From positions 500,001-564,000 of the forward strand of contig JAJEKV010000165.1 of assembly GCA_021234155.1 (NCBI GenBank): a DNA stretch of 64,000 bases, in the 5' to 3' direction. The stretch comes from Isoetes taiwanensis. Lineage: Eukaryota > Streptophyta > Lycopodiopsida > Isoetales > Isoetaceae. The notes below the pieces were generated by a model, which searched no databases, was not told the DNA's origin, and saw only the letters and a program-made list of their open reading frames with translations. Shown here piece by piece: positions 9,791 to 20,949 of this stretch. Each line of letters starts with the position of its first letter. Position 1 is the stretch's first letter. The translations under genes were made by a program, and so were the position numbers.

Positions 9791-10149
9791 CTCCAACAGG
9801 ACCTGCAACGACTCTAGTGACTAAACGTCAAGCTTAGATTAAAGCAACTTATCATCCCGGGGATGGTGGTTAATCGGACAACCTTACCTTTTTAAGTCAT
9901 TGACAATGTCATATGCAGAAGAGAAGCATATGATATATAAAAACTATGAAGTCATCCACATGCAGGATTAGCAATAGAATGTTTAACAAGAATGACCAAA
10001 TTAAGACGTGCACTGAAGATATGTTATATTTTGTCCAGCTTCTTATCTTTGTCTGCAATGCATGCATGAGTGAGAAAAACGAATTTTCTACTTAAAATAG
10101 AATATACCTAATCTTCTAAGGAAACAGAAACTGCCAATGCTCACCAGGA

Positions 10150-10335
10150 TATTAGAGGATTGTCCAGTCTTGGATCAAACTTGAATAAGTGAAGAAAAAT
10201 TGCCCTGATAAGGTCTTGCATCGTGTGCCTTGCAATTTGTTGCAATAACTCACTTTTGCTACTTGACTGATCCACCAACTGAAAGCAAGTATTTACTACA
10301 TTAAGTACATCCTTATGGCTCAGCAAAAGTACCCA
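10150..10335 (-). pseudogene. GNOM-type ARF-GEF upstream exon (U1, in d1)
   Basis: The minus-strand frame gives VNTCFQLVDQSSSKSELLQQ and IARHTMQDLIRAIFLHL, which matches the conserved N-terminal (DCB) segment of plant GNOM. On the minus strand it precedes the exon block at 8700-9790, so gene order is kept with an intron-sized gap between. Left and right splice sites were not resolved with confidence. Confidence 0.8.
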
Positions 10336-10854
10336 GGTCATCTTTCATGCAGCAAAGTTTGGTGCTACGCTTTGTCCAATTCCTTACCCGTAGTAATTTC
10401 CCACATCTTCAGGTTTGCATTATTGTTGAGAAAGTTTAGTTACAAACTGTTCACCTACTTAGAATTTATATTTTATGACCCTTGCAGTTTGAAACAGCCT
10501 TGGCTCTTAGCATTATAGCATCAGGAACAAAAATCTGAGCATACATGTGTAGTGATAGTTGTACCCATCTTTGTTCAACGTCTAAGTTCTCCCAGTGAAA
10601 ATGCATTTGCAGTTTCAAACTTATATTCAATTGTAGAGTCAAAGGCCTTCTAAAGAACAATAATGCAAAGAAGGACACAAGTCCCTGCCCACAACAAGAG
10701 AATAGCATCATCACGTCCATTGCCATTAGCATTGCCTTCATAAACATCCCGAACAATCATGAGATTATGAAGTTGTTAAGAATAAAAAGCGTCCTCTTGA
10801 GTAGTTTGGGTGGAAAATTCAGCGAAATGACAGTGAGATGCTTTCATGCAGATT

Positions 10855-11005
10855 TAGTTTTAGAGACAGAATGCTCAAGTTCTGTAGAGTCAATGTGAAT
10901 GGCTTTTTGAACAGCTATCAAGGACCAGCTCCTCTTGGAGCTACGTATTTGAGGCAGAAGGAGCTTGAAGAGAATGATGTCTCAGCATCAATGCTATTCT
11001 TGAGG
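10855..11005 (+). pseudogene. Captured gene, penultimate exon (U1, second copy)
   Basis: A near-duplicate of 6864-7016 (same GPAPLGATYLRQKELEEND peptide, same donor ttgag/gtaaat). No terminal exon follows; the sequence runs into AT-rich DNA. It belongs to the nested duplication d1. Confidence 0.5.
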
Positions 11006-11984
11006 TAAATAATGTTATTAATTCCATTTGGTATTTAGCATTTGTTGATTTATGAATGAAATAATGGGAAAGTCGTATTTAATTAAAGTGGGACTCATTC
11101 TATTCCCATTTTTTTTTGGAACCCTGTTAATTTACATAAAAAGGAGCACCTCGACCCGAAAACTATCCTTAATTCGAATTTTTGAATAAAACTCTACATC
11201 CAAGCTTTGCTGCAGTTTTCCCTGGTTAGCGAGTCGAGAACAAGAACAATGCAACTGAAACAAAGGAAATTCATTAAAGATTGAAACCAAAGAACTAGTT
11301 GAAAAAGAATTTTTATTAATAAATTGAATAGGTACAATGTATTTTACATGGACCTTGAGAGACCATGGCGGTCTTCTTTGTCACTGATTACATCATCTTG
11401 GTAGGTGGTCCACCTTAGGGGATTAACTAGCGGCGCTTCTTCCACGCCCATTGTAAGCCTTGGGGGCAACTTTGAAAGAGTGTGGAATGCCTCCGTGGAG
11501 GTGCCTCTGCGGAGCTCTGCGGCCGACTGTCCACCCGACTTCTCCACTTTCGCCTCCCCGACCTTTCATCGAATATGCTCCTTCCCCAACCTCCGTGGAT
11601 GTTATGCAATGCTTGCAAGATGCTTTGAGCTTCCTGGACTTTCTCTTTGTTCTTAGCTGTTTCTTTATCCCGGGGTGTAGCGAGCAACCTCTGAATTCAT
11701 GAGCAACCTTATCCCAGAGGGCCGGGCAAGAGTGTAGCGTGGCCCGGGATCTCGTGCCGAACGGTATTTCTTTAAGCCTTGGCGGGGATCTGTGCCGCTG
11801 GGCGGTCTGTGATGCTGGCCGGGGATGCATGCTCGTGTGTCGGATCTGCTGAACCACCTGGAGCAAGGAGAGTATGATGAACAATTACGGTGCCATTAGT
11901 CAAAACGAAGAAAAGAATGTTGAAATCAAATTACAATGGAGAACATTCATTCCATACAAGCGCATCCAATGGCGTGGGAAGTAG

Positions 11985-12134
11985 TGCCTTTCTCGACTTC
12001 GCGGTCGAAAAGCCCGAAACGCAATGTACAAGCATTATCATAATAGATTGTGGGCGCATCGGTCAAACAATCAAACATACAAATGGTCTCATCAACAGGA
12101 CAAGCATGCCTTTCTCGACTCGTGAGTCGAGAAA
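11985..12134. repeat. Two further palindromes 3' of the FCP1-like gene (d1)
   Basis: The copy at 12111-12134 differs from the perfect palindrome only in one central base (ctcgtgag). The one near 11989 is tttctcgacttcgcggtcgaaaa. They lie in a likely 3' untranslated region or intron of the minus-strand gene. Confidence 0.65.
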
Positions 12135-12229
12135 GGCATCGAAAACTCGATATACAAGTATATTCATTACAAAATGTTCAATACATGTGTTCACGTTTGT
12201 TTACAATATTCACACAATTTGACTATCAC

Positions 12230-13084
12230 GGCGCGAGGTCACTCTTCTTGTTCACCAAAATATTTGTGCGTCCATAGCTTTCATGATCGCCTTGCTCTAC
12301 GGATCGGGTTCCGTGAGGCTCGGATAGTTCCTAAGCACATCGGCGACAAGAATGGCAAAGAGGATTCCACCAAGGCGGGGACCACGGTCAGAAGGACAAC
12401 CACCTATCCGTCTCATATTCTTCAGTCGATATGGCTTATTGATGATTGTATTTTTGCGGCGTTATGATAGCACTTGTAGTAGTCGTCTATGATCAGCGTG
12501 TTGTGTTTGCCATAGTCCTGGAATTGCTCATAAACCACTGTCCGACCTTTTCACCATTATAGGCTTCCCCTTTGTAGCGGCTGGATCGGTCCGACACATG
12601 CTCGACCCTTTCGTTTCCCCAAAGCGAACTTGAACTTCAAAACTGAAATGCCGAGAACACCAAGAACATTGACAATATTTTTCTTTGCCATACAAGACCA
12701 TATGCCCGCCGAATCCCGTTCCGGCACCATTCAACAATTTCCTTAGCTCTAGGCCTCGGATACACTATTTTATGCTCCGTTTTGGTCGGGATCTGCGAGG
12801 TGTTAATCTCGGGGACGTCTTTATCGTGGTATACTGCAGCTAATACTCCATTGACGTCAAATATTACAAGCTTGGCGGGACCAGCTGGATCCCAGTTGGA
12901 GTTTGGCTCGGACCATATTTCCGGTTCATCGGGATCCAAATGCGGGATCATTATCTTTTCAGGTCCTTTCTGGCTGTGAGCAGTGTCTTGCTCTGGATTG
13001 TCTTTGTCCTTTTCATTCTCCTCCTCGCGACGTGAACCGCCGGTATCCATTGACAATGATCCGGAGTCGTTGACATGGAACTCC
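12230..13084 (-). CDS. FCP1/NLI-interacting-factor-like phosphatase, catalytic-domain exon (d1)
   Basis: FCP1/SCP-type HAD phosphatases remove phosphate from proteins such as the RNA polymerase II tail. The exon opens after an acceptor (tttcag/ggag) at 13085 with REFHVNDSGSLSMDTGG, then KLVIFDVNGVLAAVYHD (HAD motif I; nucleophile Asp codon 12858-12856), PRAKEIVEWCRNGI, TKGKPIMVK, VYEQFQDYGKHNTLIIDDYYK (motif III/IV region, both Asp present) and, near the end, GGILFAILVADVLRNYPSL. The order matches the FCP1-homology domain. The second Asp of the usual DxD is Asn (DVN), a pattern I associate with a plant subgroup; it may affect activity. A frameshift near 12640-12740 and stops remain. Confidence 0.72.
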
Positions 13085-13222
13085 CTGAAATGATGACATC
13101 TGTTAGAAAGGAAACGAGTTTTCTCGACTCGTGAGTCGAGAATGAAAAGAAAAGGTATTGAAAGGAAACGAGTTTTCTCGACTCGCGAGTCGAGAAACAC
13201 CGATAGAGCAAATTAAACTCAC
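13085..13222 (-). other. Intron in FCP1-like gene carrying two palindromes (d1)
   Basis: Donor gag/gtgagt and acceptor tttcag/ggag. Removing it joins HILESLRLR to REFHVNDSG in one frame, which is good evidence that the intron is real. Inside are two copies of the 24-bp palindrome (13120-13143 imperfect, 13174-13197 perfect). In U2 the acceptor CAG is changed (cccccaaatg on the plus strand at 37711-37720). Confidence 0.75.
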
Positions 13223-14814
13223 CTCAATCTCAGACTCTCAAGAATGTGTTCGGCAGCATTCTAGTCTAAACCTTCGACATTCTCGTCTACGTCGGCTTTG
13301 TCTCCCTCGTCCTCGTCGTCTTTACTGCTTCCATTTGTCTTCCTCCCCTTGAAATGCTCATGAAGCGGATCCGGTATATGAGAATGGTTTCAACCATGTC
13401 CTTATTTCCAACCACGGATATAGGTTTCATTCCAAAGCGGCATAGCCCCCGAGAGAACAGGCCATTCATGTACCACTTTCGCATACAATTTGATCTTCCT
13501 CGACCAAAGGCTGGTTATGAAGTACTTGATAACTCTTGGCGGGATAGGAATTCTATGTATAGGACACATCGCACCATCTTTCTTTGACTTTGTCCATCGA
13601 TGGAACATCCTCCATAAATCTGCCCTCCTTCGGGTTCCATCTGCTCTTGAGAGATCATGAACTGTCGAGATAATGATGTTAAGCTAGACCACCACTTATC
13701 CGGTCTATAGCCGATCTTGAAATCAAAACCAAAACTATATTGGCAAAGCTTGGTGCCTTGACAAGCCAAGTCTACACTCATGATCAAGTTCGTTATATGG
13801 AGTACATGATCTTGTTGGTGAAGTTAATATCAGGTTTGCCCATTGGGAGGCGGCCGGTTTGTCGATTGCGGCATGCAAAAAGACAAAAACCGAAAGTATC
13901 CAGTCGGTCATGTCGAACCGTCTTGTACCACTTTGCTCTATGTTAGCTTTGTCATAAAAAGGGTGGGGTCTTGATCATATTGATGGCAAATAGTGCCCGC
14001 GGGTCCAGTGCGATTCGGACCACCAAATGGGGGGAGCTATCGTCGGCCTTAAATGGGACCACCCGAATCAAGCTTCCTCTTGATTGCCATATGCGTTCGG
14101 GGAAAGGAAGGGTTTTGGCGTTACGCTTCAGCAATTGTTGATGTAGGGTTGACATAGGCGGTTCAATTCCTTCATGTCTTCCTCATCAAGGGCAGCCTTT
14201 TCCTTGTAATAATCAAAATCATGGTATTCATTAGATGCAGCGTTCTTGAACTTCTGTGATCCCTTCTTCTAACGCCGCCTTTGTCTCTTTAGGGCTGTGG
14301 CATAATCCTTTAAATCCCGCATTTTAGAACTCCTAGTCTTCCTTAGCGGGATTGTTCCATCGAGGATTACGCCTTGTAGGTCAAAGCGTTTCTTTGTCCG
14401 TCGGGGCCACGTATCCTCTTCATGAACTGCTTGTCGAACAACTTGGGGTCCGGCCTGCATGGAAATTCTCCATTCTTGTCCTTGACTTGCCTCTTGTCCA
14501 TTGAGCCCATATCTCGATCCATTTCTCCCAGACCTTCGGTCTTTGAGAATGAGGTCATATTGGTCGAGAGAGACTCCCTGCCTTTCCTTGGTGTTCTTTT
14601 CTTCTTCTCCTCTTCATCCTCTCCCTCATCATCTTCCTGGCCCTCCGTGAACATATCTGCATAGTTTCTCAAAGGTCTTCCACTTATCAGGGGAGCCTGT
14701 TTCCTTTAGGGCCGAGGACAACCCAATGCTTTCCACTTGTTGCCTAAGCGTGTATGATCACGAGTGGGATAAGGGCTGCATTAGATCAATGTACCAATGT
14801 CAGAGCATGGAAGT
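13223..14814 (-). CDS. N-terminal part of FCP1-like gene (d1), frames broken
   Basis: The minus strand holds coherent peptides that recur in U2: an acidic/basic stretch (EGQEDDEGEDEE, KKKRTPRKGRES), CRPDPKLFDKQFMKRI, MKELNRLCQPY, SPHLVV, DINFTNKIMYSI, PIHRIPI, GMKPISVVGNKDMVETI, and an Asp/Glu-rich segment before HILES. It lies upstream of, and splices to, the phosphatase-like exon. No known domain was recognised. More introns are likely. Copies in d2 (18640-20040) and U2 (37850-39420) are collinear, so this is one gene repeated three times. Confidence 0.5.
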
Positions 14815-15206
14815 ATCTACAAACACCCGAAATAAACAGTAAATAGTAGCCCAGGGGTTTCTCGACTCGCGAGTCGAGAAAGTCCCTCGAATGTCTAATT
14901 TTCTTTTACTTCTCTGGGTTTTCTCGACTTTCGCCCAGTCGAAAAGCTCTGCATCCTTTCATTTTCTGTGTTCCCCTCGCTTTCTCGACTCGCGAGTCGA
15001 GAAATCCCAGTGATAATCGGGAAATGTTAGGATGATAGGGCTTTCTCGACTTCGGCAGTCGAAAAAAGTCCCTGAATGTCTAATTTTCTTTCACTTCTCA
15101 CGGGTTTTCTCGACTTCGCGAATCGAAAAGCCTACCATCCTTTCATTTCCGTGTTCCCCGGCTTTCTCGACTTCGCGAGAATGGAAAGAATCGAAGAGTT
15201 ATTTAC
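14815..15206 (-). other. Intron of FCP1-like gene containing six palindromes (d1)
   Basis: The donor gtaaat is near 15206 and the acceptor tttgtag/atac near 14815. Within it the 24-bp palindrome or variants start at 14858, 14930, 14981, 15042, 15106 and 15163. The copies at 14858-14881 and 14981-15004 are perfect; the others are degenerate. Spacers alternate between a taattttctttt type and a cctttcatttt type, giving a higher-order period of about 185 bp. Confidence 0.6.
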
Positions 15207-15400
15207 CTTCGTGTAGCGGCACTTCGCTGCTATTGTGTTACAGCGTTGGCTAATCTTTGGCGATTCGGTTCTTTGGCGTCTCATTGAAAGAACTCTGCAC
15301 TCTCGCAGCATATCTATCCTTGATCCTTTGGGGCACCTCCTTCTCCGCGTCTGCAATACTTGCGCCCTCAAACCATCATCCAATTAAATTGGGATTATGT
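15207..15400 (-). CDS. First recognisable exon of FCP1-like gene (d1)
   Basis: The minus strand encodes a basic peptide that is clearest in U2 as EKEVPQRIKDRYAKR. It ends at the donor near 15206. The start codon is uncertain. Counterparts are near 20400-20480 in d2 and 39810-39997 in U2. Confidence 0.4.
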
Positions 15401-16054
15401 CAACCTAAAAATCACGCTAACCCGCTTATTCTCTTCTAGGGTTTTTGTTTTTTTACCTTTTTTTTTTGACTTCAAAAATAACATAAGGTTGCGATTCACG
15501 CAGGACTTTTCATATGCTAATTGAAATATGCGCAATGAAGAGCAAGTTGCTAACATAGATGAGACAAATATTGCTTGCCTCGATAGATGATAATACAGTT
15601 TGATAATAACAAATTGCATTATTTTATGCAGGCAATCTGCACTTAAATTATCGAGATACATGACACAAATATCATACAAAATATCATATATATTCCAATA
15701 AAAACATTAAGGATCAATCTTACGTTTTTCCACGTGATGCATCAAGGTGTGGTTCCATTGTCACTGCTCTATCCACCGGGTACGAATCTAACACTTCACC
15801 CACCGGCCATCCCCATAGCCATCTATGTATAATAGACACAAACTTCACCGTAAAATCATCTCATTCCTATGAAGTCATCCAGCGCAGATTAGCAATAACG
15901 TTACTGTAAGAATGACCAAATTAAGACGCACTGAAGATATGTTACTTGTCCAGCTTCATTCCTTTGTCTGCAATGCATGAGTGAGAAAACGAATTCTACT
16001 TAAAATAGAATATACCTAACTTAAGGAAACAGGAAACCGCCAATGCTCACTCAG

Positions 16055-16285
16055 GATATTAGAGGATTGTCCAGGTACTGGATCAAACTTGAATAAGTGA
16101 AGAAAAATTGCCCTGATAAGGTCTCGCATCGTGTGCTCTGTAATTTGTTGCACATCTCACTTTTGCTACTTGACTGATCCACCAACTGGAAAGGCATTTA
16201 ATACATTAAGTGCTATCCCAGGCTCAGTACCCAGGTCATCTTCTATGCAGCAAAGTTTGGTGCCACGGCTTTGTCCAATTTTACC
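16055..16285 (-). pseudogene. Orphan GNOM exon (d2)
   Basis: A degraded copy of 10150-10335 (plus-strand ggatattagaggattgtcc, cctgataaggtct, cttgactgatccaccaactg). The nested duplication began inside the GNOM fragment, so this exon has no downstream partner. Confidence 0.65.
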
Positions 16286-16749
16286 TGTAGTAATTTCCCC
16301 ACATCTCTTGTGGTTTGTACTATTGTTGAGAAAGTTTAGTTTACAAACTGTGGTTCACCACTTAGAATTTATATTTTAAGGACCTTGCAGCTTGAAACAG
16401 CCTTGGCTCCAGTATTATAGCATCAGACCAAAAATCTGGAGTTATTACATGTGTAGTGATAGTTGTACCCATCTTGTTCAACGTCTAAGTTCTCCCAGTG
16501 AAAATGTACCAGGTTTCAAACTTATATATTCAATTGTAGAGTCAAAGGGCCTTCTAAAGAAATTATAATGGAAAAGAAGGACACAAGTCCCAGCCTACAA
16601 CAAGAGAATAGAAGTATCATCACGTCCATTGCTATTAGCATTGCTCTCTCAAGAATCGAACAATCTATGAGATTATGAAGTTGTTAAATAGAAAACGTCT
16701 CTTGAGTAGTTTGGGTGGAAAATTCAATGAATGATGCTGAGATGCTTTC

Positions 16750-16908
16750 ATGCAGATTATTTTGAGACAACGCCCAAGTCTTCAGATCAATGAATGGCTT
16801 TTTGAACAAATTATCAAGGACCACTCTCCTTGAGCTACTTTATTTGAGGCGTATGAGCTTGAAGAGAAATGATGTCCTCAAAGATCAATGCTATATTCTT
16901 GAGGTAAA
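16750..16908 (+). pseudogene. Captured gene, penultimate exon (d2), degraded
   Basis: Recognisable from gagcttgaagaga and the conserved end cttgag/gtaaataatg, but with many indels relative to 10855-11005. Confidence 0.4.
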
Positions 16909-17699
16909 TAATGTTATTAATTCCATTTGGTATTTGTGTTTGTTGATTTATGAATGAAATAATGGGAAGTCGATGAATTAAAGTGGGACTCATTCTATTC
17001 CCATTTTTCGGACCCCCGTTAATTTACATAAAAAGGAGCACCTTGACCGGTAAAACTATCCTTAATTCAATTTTGAATAAAAACTCTACATCCAAGCTTT
17101 GTCAGCTCGGTTAGCGGTGTCGAGAAACAAGAACAATGCAATCAAAACAAAGGGAAAACTAATTAAAGATTGAAACCAAAGAACTAGTTGAAAAAGAATT
17201 TTTATTAATAAATTGAATAGGTACAATGTATTTTACATCTGGACGCAGAGACCAAGTGAAGGTCTTGAAGCCGCCACGCTACGCTATCATCTTGTAGGTG
17301 GTCCACCGATTTTTAATTCGCCCACCCCTCGGCCCCGCCAGCGCGCAAAGCTCTGACCAATAACCACCGAGCAAGGAGAGTATGATGAACAATTACGGCC
17401 ATTAGTCAAAACTAAGAAAAGAATGTTGAAATCAAATTACAATGGAGAACATTCATTCCATACAACCGCATCCAATGATTTCGACCGCGAGCCCAGGCGC
17501 TCCAGAAACGAATGTACAAGCATTACTCATTAGGACGTGGTCGCATCCAACAAACAATCAAACACAAATGGTCTCATCAACAGATGCCTTCACCGTGAGT
17601 CGAGAAAGGCATCAAAACTCGATATACAAGTATATTCATTGGCTAAAATGTCTTTGTCACATGTGTTCACGCTTGTTTACAATATTCAAGGACAATTTG

Positions 17700-20560
17700 A
17701 CTATCCTGGAAGCAGAGGGCTTACCTCTTCCTTGTTCACCAAAAATAGGCTGTCGTCCATAGGCCATGACTCCTTGCTCTCCTGGATCTAGTCTGTGAGG
17801 CTCTCCTGATAGTTCCCAAGCACACTCCACACAAGAATGGCAAAGAGGGGATTCCACCAAAGATGCCGTGACATTCTAAGGACAACCAATCATCCGGCCT
17901 CATATTCTTCAGTCGGCGGCTTTAGCAAATGCATTGTATTTTGCGTTATGATACCCTGTAGGCGAGTCGCCTATGATCACAAGGTTTGCCATAGTCCCGA
18001 ATTGCTCATAAACCCCCATTCAAACCACCATTATAGCCCTTTGTAATCTAATGTTTCGGATCGAGGTCCGACATTAATATTGCTCGGAATTTTCAAAGCC
18101 TCTAAACTTAACTTGAACTTCGTGAAACCAAATGCCGAGAACACCAAGAATATTGACAATATTTCTTACATATAAGACTTATATGCCCATCAACTCTGCC
18201 CAGCACCATTCAATTTCTTAGCTCTAGGCCTTACACACTATTTTATGTCTGGGCTTTGGCCCAAGGATCCGGGCGAGGTGTTGGAATCCTGGACGCCTTG
18301 AATGTGGGTATACCCACACCCACGACGCCAACATTGCTGCCTGGCAACGGGATCCCGCTGGGAGCCTGGTCACCCATTTCCGGCCCGATTCTGGATCCAA
18401 AATCATGGATCATTGGCCTTCAGTCCTTTCCGGCCTGGGAGTATCTCTTGCTCCGATTGTTTTCGTCCTTTCTATCTCCTCCTCCTCGCGACGCGGAACC
18501 GTATCCAATGATAATGATCCGGAGTCGCGATGAACTCCCAATGATGATCTCAAGAAAGGAATGAGTTTTCACTCCGCAGGCCGCAGAAATGAGTATTGAA
18601 ATTGAGTTTCACCTGCCGAGTCGAGAAACACCGATAGAGCAATTAAACTCACCTCAATCCTGACCTCAAGAATGCCCCGCAGCATTCTGCCCAAACCTCA
18701 CATTCCTGCCCACGGGCTGGGTCTCCTCGGGTCTCGGTCAGCTCCTTAATCGCCCATTTGTCTCCTCCCCTTGAAATGCTCATGGAAGGCGATCCAGTGT
18801 ATGAATCGAATGGTTTCAAACCATGTCCTTTTATTCCTAACCACCTGGAGTATAGGTTTCATTCCATAAAGATAGCTCGAGAGGTAATGCCATTCATGTG
18901 TACCACCAGACAAGGAACATCTACTCAAGTCATATACTTGATAACTCTGGCACCAAGGACCAGCGACTCATCTTGCCGACTTTGTCCATCGATCCTCCAT
19001 AACCGCCTCCTTCCAAGTTCTCATCTGCCTCTAGAGACCATGAACTGTCGAGATAATGATGCTTTTAACGCCACCACTTATCCAGCTCCAGAGAAACATC
19101 TTGAATCAAACCAAAACCAGGTCAAGTAGTTTGAGAGTTCTCGGCAAGCCCACAACGCCATGATCAAGTCTCGTATATGGAGACATGATCTTGTTGGTGA
19201 AGTTAATATCAAATTATTAAGACAAATAGCCAACCCATTGTCTTTACGGCAAAGATGCCAAGGAAACCGAATATCCAGTCGGGTCCGCCTGTAAACAACG
19301 CCCATGTTAGCTGGTCAGCAAAGGGTGGGTCTCAATCATACTGGGTCCAGGGGACCACCACCAGGAGCCATCGCCTACCTTAAATGGACCCCACCCCCAA
19401 CCAAGCCCTCCTCGAACTGCCACAGCACGCCCCAGTGGAAGTGGCCTGACCACGCCTCCACAGGTTGATTAGCCGACATACAGATCGTGTCCAATCCATG
19501 TCTCCCTCACCGGCGTTTCCCTTCCTTGTTGTAATCAAAATCATGGTGTATCTCCGGCCAGATGGGAATGCTAACTCGCGGATCTCAACGAGCTGCCTTT
19601 AGGACTCGTGGTATAATCTCAGACGAACTCCCAGTCTCCCCAGTGATTGTTCCATCCAGATTCTCGCCTTTGTAGGTCAAGAAAGTTTTGGTCCGCTGTG
19701 CCCTCAGATCCTCTTCATGAACTCGTGCTTGTCGAATACTGGGTCCTCGCATGGAAATTCCATTGCCCCTTCACCTTGCCTCTGTCCATTGAGCCCACCA
19801 TTTCTCCTTGACCTCGTGCAAGGTCGGAGAAATCGAGGTCATATTGTCCATAGGACCGCCCTTCCTTGGTGTTCTTCTTCCTCTTCATCCTCTCCTCATC
19901 ATCTCCCGGCCTCCAGCCAGTAACATATCCGCATAGTTTCAAAGGTCTCCACTTATCCGAGGGAGCCCTGCTTTCAGACTGGCACAACCCAACGCTTCCA
20001 GTCGCCAGCCTAGCCGTATGATCCTGGTCGATAAGGGTCGATTCACCAATGTACCAATGTCGAGCATGGAAGTATCTACAAACACCTAAATAAATAGTGG
20101 TTTCACCGCGAGTCGAGAAAGTCCCCCAATGTCTAATCTTTACTGGTTTCGGGCGAGTCGAGAAAGCTCCAGATCCTTCTTGCCAGGCCCTCTTCTGCTT
20201 TCACCGCGAGTCGAGAAATCCTGTTGATGAACGGAAATGTTAGATAGCCGACCGTCGAGAAAGTCCCCTGAACGTCCAATCTTCACTGAGCTCTCTGACC
20301 GCCCAGCCCAGAAAGCCCTACCCACTCCCGGCCGGGACCGCCGAGCCCAATGGTTAACCGCATTTACCCTACGTGAGGGCACTGCTATTGCCTCGGCAAG
20401 TACAGCCGCCGGCTGGCCGTTACCAAGAATCCTCGGGACTCGCTTGGCATATCTATCCTTGATCCTCAAGTACCCTTCCGTCAATAACCATCCAATTAAA
20501 TCGATTACAACTCCAAAATCACGCCCAACCCCGCCATTCTCTTCTAGTTTTGTTTTTTTA
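17700..20560 (-). pseudogene. FCP1-like gene, second tandem copy (d2), heavily disrupted
   Basis: Collinear with 12230-15400. Readable landmarks are the plus-strand gagtcgcctatgatcacaag (motif III/IV region), gtcgagaaacaccgatagag plus the donor actcacctcaat near 18645, and gcaagtacagcc to cttggcatatctatccttgatcc near 20400-20460. Frames are lost almost everywhere. Whether this is real decay or sequence error cannot be decided here. Confidence 0.55.
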
Positions 20561-20949
20561 ATCTTTTTTTTTTTTGACCAAAATAACATAAGGTTGCATT
20601 CACAGGATTTCGCGAATTGAAACATAGTGAACAGGAAGAGCAAGTTAAGGCCATAGATGAGGACAAAATATTGCTTGCCTTTGATAGATGATAATATTAG
20701 GTTTGACACAACAATACTATTTTATAGTAACCTTAGACTTAAATTATCGTGGAAAGGGCGCTTAGCTGTTACAAATATTTTCATGGTAAAATATCATATA
20801 TTCCAAATAAAACATTAAGGGGACCAATCCATGCTTCCAATGATTTAACAAGGTGTTCCATGCTCTAGATCAGTCAATGACCCAATTAATATCACCCACC
20901 GTCATCCTATAAAGCCAAATTATGCATTAATAGACACAACCGAAAAATC

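Larger units (their letters stand above)
9943..15868. repeat. Nested tandem duplication, copy d1
   Basis: This segment begins at aactatgaagtcatcc, repeats directly after itself as d2, and is present once in U2 at 34581-40490. It carries one GNOM exon, one orphan exon and the whole FCP1-like gene. It looks the best preserved of the three: the phosphatase-like motifs, the acidic Asp-rich stretch and the splice signals all read well here. Confidence 0.85.
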
